DNA of 64,000 nucleotides from Mycolicibacterium xanthum. GTDB taxonomy: Bacteria; Actinomycetota; Actinomycetes; Mycobacteriales; Mycobacteriaceae. Below are positions 8,157 to 17,282 of the stretch, one piece after another (the first letter of the stretch is position 1; each line of letters starts with the position of its first letter). The notes under the pieces were generated by a model that saw nothing but the letters and a program-made list of their open reading frames with translations, searched no databases and was not told where the DNA came from. The stretch is taken from assembly GCF_019710635.1 (NCBI RefSeq), contig NZ_JAIFZS010000001.1:124001-188000 (forward strand), in the 5' to 3' direction. The translations under genes were made by a program, and so were the position numbers.

Positions 8157-9032
8157 ATGGTCCAGATGAGCCGCCTCGACGACGGGTTCGCCGGGAAGCG
8201 TTGCCTTCTCACCGGTGCTGCCAGCGGTATCGGACGCGCGACCGCGCTGCGGTTGGCCACGCACGGCGCGGAACTGTATCTGATGGACTGCGACGCCGAC
8301 GGCCTGGCCGCGACGGTGGCCGACGCGCGCGCGCTGGGCGGCGTGGTGGCCGCGCACCGGGCGCTCGACATCGCCGACTACGACGCGGTCGCGGCGTTCG
8401 CCGCCGACATCCACACCCGCCACCAGGCGATGGACGTCGTGATGAACATCGCCGGGGTGTCGGCATGGGGCACCGTCGACCAGCTCACCCACCAGCACTG
8501 GAAGTCGATGATCGACGTCAACCTGATGGGGCCCATCCATGTCATCGAGACCTTCCTGCCCCCGATGGTCGCCGCGGGCCGCGGCGGGCAGCTGGTCAAC
8601 GTCTCCTCTGCCGCCGGGCTGGTCGCGCTGCCCTGGCATGCCGCCTACTCGGCGAGCAAGTACGGGCTGCGCGGGCTGTCGGAGGTGTTGCGTTTCGACC
8701 TGGCCCGGCACCGGATCGGGGTGTCGGTGGTGGTGCCCGGTGCGGTGAAAACCCCTCTGGTGCACTCGGCTCAGATCGTCGGGGTGGACCGCGAGGATCC
8801 CCGGGTGCAGTGGTGGATACGCCGCTTCGGCGGTCACGCGGTGGCTCCGGAGTCCGCGGCGAAGAAGATCCTGCGCGGCGTCGCAGGTAACCGCTTCCTG
8901 ATCTACACCTCGCCCGACATCCGTGCGCTGTACCTGTTCAAGCGCACGATGTGGTGGCCCTACAGCAAGGTGATGGAGCGGGTGAACGTGGTGTTCACCC
9001 GGATGCTGCGACCGAATCCGCGGCGGGGCTGA
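8157..9032 (+). CDS. SDR family NAD(P)-dependent oxidoreductase (Rv3057c-type)
   Basis: A 291-residue classical SDR: nucleotide motif LLTGAASGIGRATAL, the NxAG-like segment VMNIAGVSAWG, catalytic VNVSSAAGL serine and YSASKYGLRG tyrosine-lysine, then a C-terminal extension rich in Arg/Trp (residues ~225-291) that may associate with membrane. The ATG at 8157 was preferred because homology begins only there. It follows the TetR gene on the same strand, as in M. tuberculosis, and probably acts on the same substrate class as the P450. It ends three bases from the stop of the convergent AAA ATPase gene. Confidence 0.88.
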   Translation: MVQMSRLDDGFAGKRCLLTGAASGIGRATALRLATHGAELYLMDCDADGLAATVADARALGGVVAAHRALDIADYDAVAAFAADIHTRHQAMDVVMNIAGVSAWGTVDQLTHQHWKSMIDVNLMGPIHVIETFLPPMVAAGRGGQLVNVSSAAGLVALPWHAAYSASKYGLRGLSEVLRFDLARHRIGVSVVVPGAVKTPLVHSAQIVGVDREDPRVQWWIRRFGGHAVAPESAAKKILRGVAGNRFLIYTSPDIRALYLFKRTMWWPYSKVMERVNVVFTRMLRPNPRRG

Positions 9033-9035
9033 GCC

Positions 9036-10202
9036 TCACCGGGTGCCCCAGTCCCACGCCGGGGTGGTCAGCAGATCCTGATCGACGACCTTGGTCTCGC
9101 CCCAGTCCTTGTACAGCTCGACCTCCCAGACGTCACCGTCGGCGCCGATCGGCTCGGCGCCCAGGCGCTCGCGCAGCGTCGGCGAGTGCGTCACGACGAC
9201 GACCTGGGTGCGGGTGGCGGCCGCGGCGATCAGTTCGGCGAGCGGTCCGACCAGGTCGGGGTGCAGCGAGGTCTCGGGTTCGTTGAGCACCATCAGCGAC
9301 GGCGGCCGCGGGCTCAGCAGCGCCGCCGCCCACAACAGGAAGCGCAAGGTGCCGTCGGAGATTTCGGCACTTCGCAGCGGCCGCAGCATGCCCCGCTGGT
9401 GCAGGTGCAGGTCGAAGAGCCCGTCGGTGACCGCGACCGACACAGATGCTCCGTCGAAGGCGGCGTCGACCGCGCGGGCCAGGTCCCCGGTTCCCGTCTC
9501 GATGATGGTCTGCACGGCGGCGGCCAGGTCGGCGCCGTCGTCGGCGAGCACCGGGGTGCGGGTGCCGACCTGCGGCCGGCGCGCCGGAGCGTGGCCGTCC
9601 ACCCGGAAACCGTCGTAGAACCGCCAGTCCCGCAGCCGCTCCCGGACCATCGCCAGCTCGGGCACCGCACCCGCCCAGTCGGCCAGCACGCTGTGGTGCG
9701 CGGGCAGGTTGCGCGCGAGTTCGTCGAACCCGCGGCCGGTGTCGTCGGCGACCTCGACGAACCCGCGCACCCGTCGCACCAGCGTCGTCGTGGGCCGGGC
9801 CACCGGGCCGGCGAAGACCAGTTCGCGCTTGACCTCGGGATCGCGCGCGAAGGCCGTCTGTGAGTCCTGGGGTAGGCCGAGATCGATGAGGTAGCCGAAA
9901 TCGTCAGAGGCATAGCCCATTTCGATGGACACCGTGCGGGTGCGGGGGCCACCCTGGGCGGTACCGGTGCGGCGCGCACCGGCGAGGTGTTCCGGGCCGG
10001 CCCACAGTGCCGACTCGACGCCACCCTCGCGGGCGAAGGAGCCGACGACCTCGCCGCGGCCGCAGTCGGCCAGCAGCCGCAGTGCCCGGTACAGCGACGA
10101 CTTGCCGGTTCCGTTCGCGCCGGTGACCAGGGTGAGCCGGCGCAGGGGCAGCACGACCTCGCGCAGCGAGCGGTAGCCGCGGATCGCGACGGTCGACAGC
10201 AC
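9036..10202 (-). CDS. AAA family ATPase, RecF/SMC-like (AAA_21 type)
   Basis: A 388-residue ATPase starting at GTG. Walker A is TGANGTGKSSLYRAL (from about residue 28). Near the C-terminus are SAEISDGTLRFLLWAAAL (signature-like) and the Walker B/D-loop LMVLNEPETSLHPDL, followed by VVVTHSPTL. No TOPRIM, nuclease or coiled-coil hinge is evident. Such ATPases act in DNA repair or as parts of defence pairs, but no nuclease partner is adjacent. It starts 10 bases after the dinB2 stop, so TetR-dinB2-ATPase is probably one transcript. It is not in the corresponding M. tuberculosis locus as I recall it. Confidence 0.85.
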   Translation of the reverse strand: MLSTVAIRGYRSLREVVLPLRRLTLVTGANGTGKSSLYRALRLLADCGRGEVVGSFAREGGVESALWAGPEHLAGARRTGTAQGGPRTRTVSIEMGYASDDFGYLIDLGLPQDSQTAFARDPEVKRELVFAGPVARPTTTLVRRVRGFVEVADDTGRGFDELARNLPAHHSVLADWAGAVPELAMVRERLRDWRFYDGFRVDGHAPARRPQVGTRTPVLADDGADLAAAVQTIIETGTGDLARAVDAAFDGASVSVAVTDGLFDLHLHQRGMLRPLRSAEISDGTLRFLLWAAALLSPRPPSLMVLNEPETSLHPDLVGPLAELIAAAATRTQVVVVTHSPTLRERLGAEPIGADGDVWEVELYKDWGETKVVDQDLLTTPAWDWGTR

Positions 10203-10212
10203 GGTCCCGACG

Positions 10213-11289
10213 TTAGCCGCCGACGGTGACAGCGGGCGCCGGCTGCTCGGGCATCGCCAACTCCAGGCGCACGCCGAGCAGACGGACCGGCCGGTCCAGC
10301 GGGAAGAGTCCGAGCAGTTCCTGCGCCGTCGCGACGACGAGGTCGGCGTCGGTGGTCGGCGACGGCAGGGTGCGGATCTTGGTGCGGGTGAAGAACGCGG
10401 CGGTGCGCACGGTCACCGCGACCCTGGTGACGATGCGCTGTTGGTCGGTCACCTCGGTCAGCGTGCGTCGCGCCAGTTCGTCGACCGCCGAGTCCATGGC
10501 GACCCGGTCGGTGAGGTCCTGCGGGAACGTCACCACGTGGCTGCGGGAGCGCGGGATCCACGGCTGGGCGCTGACGGTCTCGTCACCGCCGCCCTTGGCC
10601 AGCAGCAGGATCCACAGGCCGGTGGCCGGACCGAATGTCGCCGTCAGAACGGCGGCGTCGGTGCCCGCCAGGTCGGCGACGGTGCGGATGCCCGCCAGCT
10701 TTTTCGCGGTCTTGGGCCCCACGCCCCACAGGGCGTCGACGGGCCGGTCGCCCATCGTGGTCATCCAGTTCTCGTCGGTGAGGACGTGGATTCCGGCGGG
10801 CTTGCCGAACCCGGTGGCCACCTTGGCGCGCTGCTTGTTGTCGCTGATCCCGACCGAGCAGGACAGCCCGGTCTCGGCTGCGACGATCTGCTGGATCCGG
10901 CGGGCCAGGTCGACGGCCTCGCCGAGGCCGGCGACCCGGGCACCGAGATAGGCCTCGTCCCAGCCCCACACCTCGACGGGATGGCCGAGATCGCGCAGCA
11001 GTCCCATCACCCGGTCGGACGCCTCGTCGTAGGCGGCGGGGTCCGACGGCAGGAAGGTGGCGTCCGGGCAGCGCCGCGCCGCCACCCGCAGCGGCATGCC
11101 GGCATGCACTCCGAACGCCCGCGCCTCGTAGGACGCGCAGGTCACCACCTTGCGCGGCTCGGTCGGGTCACCGCTGCCGCCGACGATCACCGGCCGGCCG
11201 ACCAGCTCCGGCCGGCGTCGCAGCTCGACCGAGGCCAGGAACTGATCCAGGTCGATGTGCAGGATCCAGGGTTTCCCGGGACCGGTCAT
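10213..11289 (-). CDS. dinB2: Y-family DNA polymerase IV (DinP/DinB2-type)
   Basis: A 358-residue translesion polymerase. The palm carries the metal ligands in WILHIDLDQFLASVE and EVWGWDEAYLG, fingers KVVTCASYEARAFGV, the thumb helix-hairpin-helix WGVGPKTAKKLAGI, and a little-finger domain to the end. The variants DLDQF (rather than DMDAF) and GWDEAY match the M. tuberculosis Rv3056 product, and the neighbourhood (TetR, FMN reductase, nrd genes) is the same. It performs low-fidelity synthesis past lesions. Its ATG overlaps the TGA of the upstream TetR gene (ATGA), indicating translational coupling. No C-terminal beta-clamp motif was clearly seen. Confidence 0.92.
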   Translation of the reverse strand: MTGPGKPWILHIDLDQFLASVELRRRPELVGRPVIVGGSGDPTEPRKVVTCASYEARAFGVHAGMPLRVAARRCPDATFLPSDPAAYDEASDRVMGLLRDLGHPVEVWGWDEAYLGARVAGLGEAVDLARRIQQIVAAETGLSCSVGISDNKQRAKVATGFGKPAGIHVLTDENWMTTMGDRPVDALWGVGPKTAKKLAGIRTVADLAGTDAAVLTATFGPATGLWILLLAKGGGDETVSAQPWIPRSRSHVVTFPQDLTDRVAMDSAVDELARRTLTEVTDQQRIVTRVAVTVRTAAFFTRTKIRTLPSPTTDADLVVATAQELLGLFPLDRPVRLLGVRLELAMPEQPAPAVTVGG

Positions 11290-11894
11290 GTCCCGCAGAT
11301 CTTGCGGGCCACCGCCTCCCATGCGTCGCCCAGCTCGTCGAGCGTGCGGTGACGTTCGGTGACCTGGTGGTGCACATAGTCGGCGTCCAGCAGCGCCAAC
11401 AACGCAGCCGCCTGGGTGTCCAGGTCCCCGGTGGTGCCCGCGGCATCGAGGAGCAGGCGGACGTGGCTGTGGTGCAGCGTCATCGGTGCGTTGAACCGCA
11501 TCTGCGGGTCCCGGCCGACGTCGGAGAGCAGGGCATGGTGGGTGTCGACGAACTTCAGCCGCTCCCGCCCGTAGGCCAGCAGCCGGTCCAGCGGCGGGGC
11601 GCCGGGTCCCAGCGGCGGCGGCCCGAACAGGAAGGCCTGCTGCTGGGCCTTCTCGTCCTCGTCGAGGAGCACGATCATCAGGCCGGCGCGGCTGCCGAAC
11701 CTGCGGAACAGGGTGCCTTTACCGACACCGGCCGCCGCGGCGATGTCGTCGGTGGTGACCGCATCGGCACCGCGCTCGTCGACCAGGCGACGAGCAGCCT
11801 CCAGCAGCAGGGCGCGGTTGCGTGCGGCGTCGCCGCGCTCGGTCGGCCCGGAATCGCTCACCGGCAGGGCGGAAGCCCGGTCAGACACGGTCAC
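11286..11894 (-). CDS. TetR family regulator upstream of dinB2 (Rv3055-type)
   Basis: A 202-residue protein with an N-terminal helix-turn-helix (RALLLEAARRLVDERG, TDDIAAAAGVGKGTLFRRFG) and an all-helical effector domain. It is divergent from the FMN reductase gene; the spacer holds a palindrome centred on CGGACTGCAGTCCG. Its stop overlaps the dinB2 start by four bases. Repression of its own dinB2-containing operon and of the FMN reductase is the simplest reading. The inducing ligand is unknown. Confidence 0.9.
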   Translation of the reverse strand: MTVSDRASALPVSDSGPTERGDAARNRALLLEAARRLVDERGADAVTTDDIAAAAGVGKGTLFRRFGSRAGLMIVLLDEDEKAQQQAFLFGPPPLGPGAPPLDRLLAYGRERLKFVDTHHALLSDVGRDPQMRFNAPMTLHHSHVRLLLDAAGTTGDLDTQAAALLALLDADYVHHQVTERHRTLDELGDAWEAVARKICGT

Positions 11895-11919
11895 CTCGCA
11901 ACTCTAACCCAAGCCGGAA

Positions 11920-11942
11920 TAACTCGGACTGCAGTCCGGTTA
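11920..11942. promoter_or_regulatory. TetR-type operator between the dinB2 operon and the FMN reductase gene
   Basis: A 14-base perfect palindrome CGGACTGCAGTCCG (11925-11938) flanked by TAACT and GTTA, extending the symmetry to about 23 bases. It lies in the 89-base divergent spacer, 26 bases from the TetR start and 42 from the reductase start. Confidence 0.7.
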
Positions 11943-11983
11943 GTCCCCTGCGTAGGCAGGTTCAGCCATGGAGGAGAAACAGA

Positions 11984-12535
11984 ATGTCGGACGGTCTCAA
12001 CAGCACGGTGCTGGTTCTGGTGGGCAGCCTGCGGGCGGCGTCGATCAACCGCCAACTCGCCGAACTGGCGGTGGAGTCGGCCCCGTTGGGCGTGACGCTG
12101 CAGCTCTTCGACCGGCTGGGTGAGCTGCCGTTCTACAACGAGGACATCGACAACGATTCGGCGCCCGAGCCCGTCGTCGCGCTGCGGGACGCCGCTGCGG
12201 CCGCCGATGCGGTGCTGGTCGTCACCCCCGAGTACAACGGCAGCATCCCGGGTGTGCTCAAGAACGCGATCGACTGGGTGTCGCGCCCCTACGGGTCCGG
12301 TGCGCTGAAGGGCACGCCGCTGGCGGTGATCGGGACGTCGCTCGGGCAGTACGGCGGGGTGTGGGCGCACGACGAGACCCGCAAGTCCTTCGGCGTCGCC
12401 GGCGCCCGGGTCGTCGACGACCTGGAGCTGGCATTGCCCAGCAAGGTGTTCGACGGCAGGCATCCGCGGGAGAACGCCGAGGTCGCGGCCCGTCTGCGCG
12501 ACGCCGTCGGCAAGCTCGCCGCCGAGATCGGCTGA
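11984..12535 (+). CDS. NADPH-dependent FMN reductase (Rv3054c-type flavodoxin fold)
   Basis: A 183-residue flavodoxin-fold reductase beginning at ATG after GGAGGAG-like purines. Signature pieces are LVGSLRAASINRQLAEL (phosphate loop), VVTPEYNGSIPGVLKNAIDW (flavin and active-site loop), and GTSLGQYGG. The family reduces FMN, quinones, azo compounds or chromate with NADPH. Divergence from a TetR gene suggests induction by an electrophile or quinone-like ligand, which is inference. A strong hairpin follows the gene. Confidence 0.9.
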   Translation: MSDGLNSTVLVLVGSLRAASINRQLAELAVESAPLGVTLQLFDRLGELPFYNEDIDNDSAPEPVVALRDAAAAADAVLVVTPEYNGSIPGVLKNAIDWVSRPYGSGALKGTPLAVIGTSLGQYGGVWAHDETRKSFGVAGARVVDDLELALPSKVFDGRHPRENAEVAARLRDAVGKLAAEIG

Positions 12536-12548
12536 GTCCGGGCTCACA

Positions 12549-12591
12549 GCGCGCCGGGAACCGGGTTGAGCCCGGGTTCCCGGCGCGCTTT
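12549..12591 (+). terminator. Intrinsic terminator after the FMN reductase gene
   Basis: GCGCGCCGGGAACCGGG (12549-12565) pairs with CCCGGGTTCCCGGCGCGC (12571-12588) around a five-base loop, followed by TTT. It lies 14 bases after the stop codon. Confidence 0.85.
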
Positions 12592-12592
12592 G

Positions 12593-12857
12593 CCGTGATG
12601 GCCCAGGCGGTGGGCGCGTCCGAGGTCGGGGCACTGCGGAAGCCGCCGGCTGCGGACGTTGAGAGTTTGCTGGCGCCTGTAGGGGCCGCCGCCGTGGCGC
12701 CCCGGTCTGTCGGTGGCCGCTGGTAGACCTGTCCGGTGGGGTGCGACATGCCCCGATGTGACACGCGACACGCCGGAGGAAAACCTGTGCAGATGCTTAC
12801 GACCTGGGAATTTCAAAAATGTTATTCAGAACATCTTGTATCTCTTCTGATTGTCGG
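12593..12857. other. Non-coding stretch upstream of nrdHIE
   Basis: About 265 bases between the terminator and the NrdR-box region. I see no credible reading frame with start, ribosome site and codon bias, and no recognised riboswitch. The last ~60 bases are locally AT-rich (CAAAAATGTTATTCAGAA), consistent with promoter DNA. Confidence 0.5.
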
Positions 12858-12873
12858 ACACTAGGTGTAGTGT
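12858..12873. promoter_or_regulatory. NrdR box upstream of nrdHIE
   Basis: ACACTAGGTGTAGTGT is a 16-base palindrome agreeing with the NrdR consensus (ACAC-W-A...W-GTGT). A weaker half-symmetric sequence AGAACATCTTGTATCT begins 30 bases upstream (12828), about the spacing expected for a second NrdR site. TAGTGT at the end of the box may double as the -10 hexamer, so binding would block the promoter. The nrdH start is about 200 bases downstream. Confidence 0.65.
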
Positions 12874-13075
12874 TTCGAACACCGACGGACCCCCAAGATG
12901 TAGAGGTCGGCCGGAGCCGCCAGACCCGGAGACGTCGGTTTTTCCGACGGACCGGAACGCGGTCCCGGTGGCCCGGAATTCTGGAGACCCGCGGGCCGCT
13001 GAAACTCAGCGGGAAGCACCGTCCGACCAGTTGCCAGTGCCAGCTTTTCGACCTCGCAGAGGAGCCGTACCGCAG

Positions 13076-13330
13076 ATGACTCAGCCCGCACCCGTCACCG
13101 TGTACACCAAGCCTGCTTGCGTTCAGTGCAACGCCACCTACAAAGCCCTCGACAAGCAGGGCATCGCCTACGACGTGGTCGACATCAGCCTCGACAGCGA
13201 CGCCCGCGATTACGTGATGGCCCTGGGGTACCTGCAGGCGCCCGTCGTGGTGGCGGGTGGCGATCACTGGTCCGGTTTCCGGCCCGACCGGATCAAGGCG
13301 CTGGCGGGCGCGGTCGCGGCATCTGCCTGA
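13076..13330 (+). CDS. nrdH: Glutaredoxin-like protein NrdH
   Basis: An 84-residue thioredoxin-fold electron donor for class Ib ribonucleotide reductase. The redox site is CVQC (Cys15, Cys18), and the NrdH-specific C-terminal segment [12 protein letters not shown] is present. NrdH is reduced by thioredoxin reductase and reduces the NrdE active-site disulfide. It is the first gene of nrdHIE, with a leader of about 200 bases carrying an NrdR box. nrdI starts 53 bases after its stop. Confidence 0.96.
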   Translation: MTQPAPVTVYTKPACVQCNATYKALDKQGIAYDVVDISLDSDARDYVMALGYLQAPVVVAGGDHWSGFRPDRIKALAGAVAASA

Positions 13331-13383
13331 GCACCTGCCGAGGCAGCGGACCACCAACGACCGAGGGGACACAGGGGCATCAG

Positions 13384-13836
13384 ATGGGCAATCTCGTCTA
13401 CTTCTCCAGCGTGTCCGAGAACACCCACCGCTTCGTCGAGAAGTTGGGGTTGCCCGAGGGCCGTGTCATCCGCATTCCGCTGCACGGGCGCATCGAGGTC
13501 GATGAGCCCTACGTGCTGGTGCTGCCCACCTACGGCGGTGGCAAGGCCACACCCGACATCAACAGCGGGGGCTATGTCCCCAAGCAGGTCATCGCCTTCC
13601 TCAACGACGAGCACAACCGGTCGTTGATCCGCGGCGTCATCGCCGGGGGGAACAACAACTTCGGCGAGGAATTCGCCTACGCGGGCAATGTCATCTCCCG
13701 CAAGTGCAACGTGCCGTATCTCTACCGATTCGAACTCATGGGTACTCCCGACGACGTGGAAGCCGTCCGTGCGGGGCTGGAAGAATTCTGGAAGGAACAG
13801 ACGTGCCACCAACCGTCACAGCTGCAGAGCCTGTAA
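13384..13836 (+). CDS. nrdI: Flavodoxin-like NrdI, class Ib RNR cofactor maturase
   Basis: A 150-residue flavodoxin-like protein with the FMN phosphate loop [16 protein letters not shown] and the loop segments LPTYGGGK and [18 protein letters not shown] typical of NrdI. NrdI supplies oxidant (superoxide/peroxide) through FMN to assemble the dimanganese-tyrosyl radical of NrdF. Its last 34 bases overlap the start of nrdE in a different frame, implying translational coupling. Confidence 0.95.
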   Translation: MGNLVYFSSVSENTHRFVEKLGLPEGRVIRIPLHGRIEVDEPYVLVLPTYGGGKATPDINSGGYVPKQVIAFLNDEHNRSLIRGVIAGGNNNFGEEFAYAGNVISRKCNVPYLYRFELMGTPDDVEAVRAGLEEFWKEQTCHQPSQLQSL

Positions 13837-16800
13837 CCACCGGCGCGCACGCGCTGCCCGGGGAGACGGATTACCACGCGCTCAACGCGATGCTGAATCT
13901 GTACGACGCCGACGGCAAGATTCAGTTCGACAAGGACGTGCTTGCCGCGCGTGAGTACTTCCTGCAGCACGTCAACCAGAACACGGTGTTCTTCCACAAC
14001 CAGGACGAGAAGCTCGACTACCTGATCCAGAAGAACTACTACGAGCGCGAGGTGCTCGACCAGTACTCCCGCAACTTCGTCAAGACGCTGCTGGATCGCG
14101 CCTACGCCAAGAAGTTCCGCTTCCCGACGTTCCTCGGCGCATTCAAGTACTACACGTCCTACACGCTGAAGACCTTCGACGGGAAGCGCTACCTCGAGCG
14201 CTTCGAGGACCGCGTGGTCATGGTGTCGCTGACGCTGGCCGCCGGGGACACCTCGCTGGCCGAGAAGCTGGTCGACGAGATCATCGACGGGCGGTTCCAG
14301 CCGGCGACGCCGACCTTCCTCAACTCCGGCAAGAAGCAGCGCGGCGAGCCGGTGAGCTGTTTCCCGGCTGGAACTCCGATCGACACCCCCGAAGGGCCCA
14401 GGGCAATCGATGCGCTGCAGCCGGGTGATCGTGTGCTGTCGCACGACGGGTCCTTCGCGCTGGTGGAATCGGTCATCGAAAATACCAATGATCAAGCACT
14501 GGTGTCGATCTCGCACTTCGGCCACAAAGAGCCGATGCTGTGCACGCCGGAGCATCCGGTCCTGGTGTGGACCACGCGCGATGTGAAGACGCTGATCGAC
14601 GGTGACGGGGCCGATCCGTTCAATGGGTTCGTGTGGCTGGCCGCCAAGGACGTTCACGCGTCGGATTTCATCGTCACCACGGCACCGCTGGAGCGGCGTG
14701 GGCGGCGGATTCACGACTTAATGGAACACGTCGGCTCAGGGACCTACGAGGAGGTCGATGGGCTGATTCGTAAGGTCAATTGCGACCTGAAGCATCGCAA
14801 CAAGCAGCGCCACAGCATGACGTTCGTGTCGGTGAATCGCTACGTCGAGGAGTCGTACGATCTTGGGTTGATTCTAGGTTGGTATGTCGCCGAAGGGCAC
14901 GTCTCCAAGCGTTTGGGGCCAGACGGCCGGAAGTTGCCGAATGGTATCCACTTCACGGTCGGTTCACACGAACTCGAGTATCAGCAGGAGTTGGCGGCCG
15001 CATTCAAGCGGGTGTTCGCGGCTGATCTGTCGGTCAACCAAAGTGTGTCGGACCATTCGGTGCGCATGATCTGCAACAGCAAGGTCATCGCTGAGCTGTT
15101 CCTGTCGATGGTCGGCACGGGGTACCACCACAAGCGGTTGTCCCATGACGTCCTCACAGCCGACGAGGAGTTCCAGCGCGGTCTGCTCGCCGGGCTTTTC
15201 CGCGGCGACGGCTGCAGCGCCACCGGCGGGATGGTGCTCGACCTGGTGAACCCGGAGCTCATTGACCAGGTCCAGCTCCTCCTGCGCCGAATCGGGATCA
15301 TGTCCCGGGTCCGGCAGTACGTCAATCAAGCTGGCAACCTGACCGGTCAGGTGTTCGTGCCCGGACTTCCGGGCGCCAACGAGGACTTCATCTTCGATAT
15401 CGGCAAGAACCTGCACAACTACGTCGGCCAGAAGGGGACGTCACGTGCGACCTACCAGGTCGTTCATGGCCGCCACGTGTACGGGGTGCGTGAACTGAAG
15501 CGCACCCAGGACGTGCCGAAGAAGGTGTACAACCTGCACGTCGAGGGCACACACACCTACACGATTCGTGGCACGGTCGTGCACAACTGCTTCCTGCTGC
15601 GCATCGAGGACAACATGGAGTCCATCGGACGCTCCATCAACTCCGCGCTGCAGCTGTCCAAACGCGGCGGCGGAGTTGCGTTGCTGCTGAGCAACATCCG
15701 CGAGCACGGCGCACCGATCAAGAACATCGAGAACCAGAGCTCGGGCGTCATCCCGATCATGAAGCTGCTCGAGGATTCGTTCTCCTACGCCAACCAGCTC
15801 GGCGCCCGGCAGGGCGCCGGTGCGGTGTACCTGCACGCGCACCACCCCGACATCTACCGGTTCCTGGACACCAAGCGGGAGAACGCCGACGAGAAGATCC
15901 GGATCAAGACGCTGAGTCTCGGCGTGGTGATCCCGGACATCACCTTCGAGCTGGCCAAGAGGAACGAGGACATGTACCTGTTCTCGCCCTACGACGTCGA
16001 GCGGGTCTACGGCCTTCCGTTCGCCGACATCTCGGTGACCGAGAAGTACTACGAGATGGTCGACGACAGCCGGATCCGCAAGACCAAGATCAAGGCCCGC
16101 GAGTTCTTCCAGACGCTGGCCGAGCTGCAGTTCGAGTCGGGCTACCCGTACATCATGTACGAGGACACCGTGAACCGGGCCAATCCCATCGACGGCAAGA
16201 TCACCCACTCCAACCTGTGCTCGGAGATCCTGCAGGTGTCCACGCCCTCGCTGTTCAACGAGGATCTGTCGTACGCCAAGGTGGGCAAGGACATCTCGTG
16301 CAACCTCGGGTCGCTCAACATCGCCAAGGCGATGGACTCGCCGGACTTCGCGCAGACCATCGAGGTGGCCATCCGGGCGCTGACCGCGGTTTCGGACCAG
16401 ACCCACATCTGGTCGGTGCCGTCGATCGAGCAGGGCAACAACGAATCGCACGCCATCGGCCTGGGGCAGATGAACCTGCACGGCTACCTGGCCCGCGAGC
16501 GGATCTTCTACGGCTCCGAAGAGGGTGTCGATTTCACCAACATCTACTTCTACTGCGTGCTCTACCATGCGCTGCGGGCCTCGAATCGCATTGCGATCGA
16601 ACGAGGTACGGCATTCGGCGGGTTCGAGAAGTCGAAGTACGCCTCAGGTGAGTTCTTCGACAAGTACACCGAGCAGGTGTGGGAACCCAAGACCGACAAG
16701 GTGCGTAACCTGTTCGTCGACGCCGGCATCCGGATCCCGAACCAGGACGATTGGTGCCGGCTCAAGGAGTCGGTGCAGGCGCACGGCATCTACAACCAGA

Positions 16801-17201
16801 ACCTGCAGGCGGTGCCCCCGACCGGCTCGATCAGCTACATCAACCACTCGACCAGCTCGATCCACCCGATCGCCAGCAAGGTGGAGATCCGCAAGGAAGG
16901 CAAGATCGGGCGGGTCTACTACCCGGCGCCGTACATGACCAACGACAACCTGGACTACTTCCAGGACGCCTACGAGATCGGCTACGAGAAGGTCATCGAC
17001 ACCTACGCCGCGGCCACCCAGCACGTCGACCAGGGGCTGAGCCTGACGCTGTTCTTCAAGGACACCGCCACCACGCGGGATGTGAACAAGGCGCAGATCT
17101 ACGCCTGGCGCCAGGGCATCAAGACGCTGTACTACATCCGGCTGCGGCAGATGGCGCTGGCAGGCACTGAGGTGGAAAATTGCGTCAGCTGCATGTTGTG
17201 A
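13803..17201 (+). CDS. nrdE: Class Ib ribonucleotide reductase alpha subunit NrdE, intein-containing precursor
   Basis: A 1132-residue precursor: N-extein (1-185), a 410-residue intein (186-595) and C-extein (596-1132), giving a spliced product of about 722 residues, the normal NrdE length. The GTG start follows AAGGAACAG and gives the expected MPPTV N-terminus, overlapping nrdI by 34 bases. The extein has the N-terminal ATP-cone-less class Ib form, the catalytic loop region [28 protein letters not shown], and the C-terminal redox pair in ENCVSCML. The intein sits directly before the redox cysteine of PVSCFLL, so no active enzyme forms without splicing. NrdE reduces ribonucleoside diphosphates with NrdF, NrdI and NrdH. 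Confidence 0.97.
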   Translation: MPPTVTAAEPVTTGAHALPGETDYHALNAMLNLYDADGKIQFDKDVLAAREYFLQHVNQNTVFFHNQDEKLDYLIQKNYYEREVLDQYSRNFVKTLLDRAYAKKFRFPTFLGAFKYYTSYTLKTFDGKRYLERFEDRVVMVSLTLAAGDTSLAEKLVDEIIDGRFQPATPTFLNSGKKQRGEPVSCFPAGTPIDTPEGPRAIDALQPGDRVLSHDGSFALVESVIENTNDQALVSISHFGHKEPMLCTPEHPVLVWTTRDVKTLIDGDGADPFNGFVWLAAKDVHASDFIVTTAPLERRGRRIHDLMEHVGSGTYEEVDGLIRKVNCDLKHRNKQRHSMTFVSVNRYVEESYDLGLILGWYVAEGHVSKRLGPDGRKLPNGIHFTVGSHELEYQQELAAAFKRVFAADLSVNQSVSDHSVRMICNSKVIAELFLSMVGTGYHHKRLSHDVLTADEEFQRGLLAGLFRGDGCSATGGMVLDLVNPELIDQVQLLLRRIGIMSRVRQYVNQAGNLTGQVFVPGLPGANEDFIFDIGKNLHNYVGQKGTSRATYQVVHGRHVYGVRELKRTQDVPKKVYNLHVEGTHTYTIRGTVVHNCFLLRIEDNMESIGRSINSALQLSKRGGGVALLLSNIREHGAPIKNIENQSSGVIPIMKLLEDSFSYANQLGARQGAGAVYLHAHHPDIYRFLDTKRENADEKIRIKTLSLGVVIPDITFELAKRNEDMYLFSPYDVERVYGLPFADISVTEKYYEMVDDSRIRKTKIKAREFFQTLAELQFESGYPYIMYEDTVNRANPIDGKITHSNLCSEILQVSTPSLFNEDLSYAKVGKDISCNLGSLNIAKAMDSPDFAQTIEVAIRALTAVSDQTHIWSVPSIEQGNNESHAIGLGQMNLHGYLARERIFYGSEEGVDFTNIYFYCVLYHALRASNRIAIERGTAFGGFEKSKYASGEFFDKYTEQVWEPKTDKVRNLFVDAGIRIPNQDDWCRLKESVQAHGIYNQNLQAVPPTGSISYINHSTSSIHPIASKVEIRKEGKIGRVYYPAPYMTNDNLDYFQDAYEIGYEKVIDTYAAATQHVDQGLSLTLFFKDTATTRDVNKAQIYAWRQGIKTLYYIRLRQMALAGTEVENCVSCML
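14358..15587 (+). mobile_element. LAGLIDADG homing-endonuclease intein inserted in NrdE
   Basis: Codons 186-595 of nrdE. Splicing motifs: block [19 protein letters not shown] with Cys1, block [12 protein letters not shown] with the TxxH histidine, block [15 protein letters not shown], and block G GTVVHN with terminal Asn before Cys+1 of the extein. Between them are two dodecapeptide motifs, [13 protein letters not shown] and [10 protein letters not shown], both retaining an acidic residue, so endonuclease activity may persist. Codon choice is slightly less GC-biased than in the flanking exteins (for example ATTCTAGGT). The insertion point is the catalytic cysteine equivalent to E. coli NrdA Cys225. 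Confidence 0.95.
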
Positions 17202-17282
17202 CCGCCGCCGTTCTCGCGGGCGTGCATCCACGGTAGTCGCGAGACTGTCCTCACCACCGTCAGGGCACGTTCGCGGTGAGGC

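Noticed and set aside
12593..13075. Cobalamin or other riboswitch upstream of nrdHIE
   Set aside because: No B12-box-like conserved sequence was found; the only clear regulatory signature is the NrdR palindrome.
14358..15587. nrdE as a disrupted pseudogene
   Set aside because: The insertion keeps the frame and has all intein splicing blocks from Cys1 to the terminal Asn followed by Cys+1.
17202..17282. Strong terminator after nrdE
   Set aside because: Only weak, long-loop inverted repeats are present (TCTCGCG...CGCGAGA and CCTCACC...GGTGAGG); not enough for a separate call.
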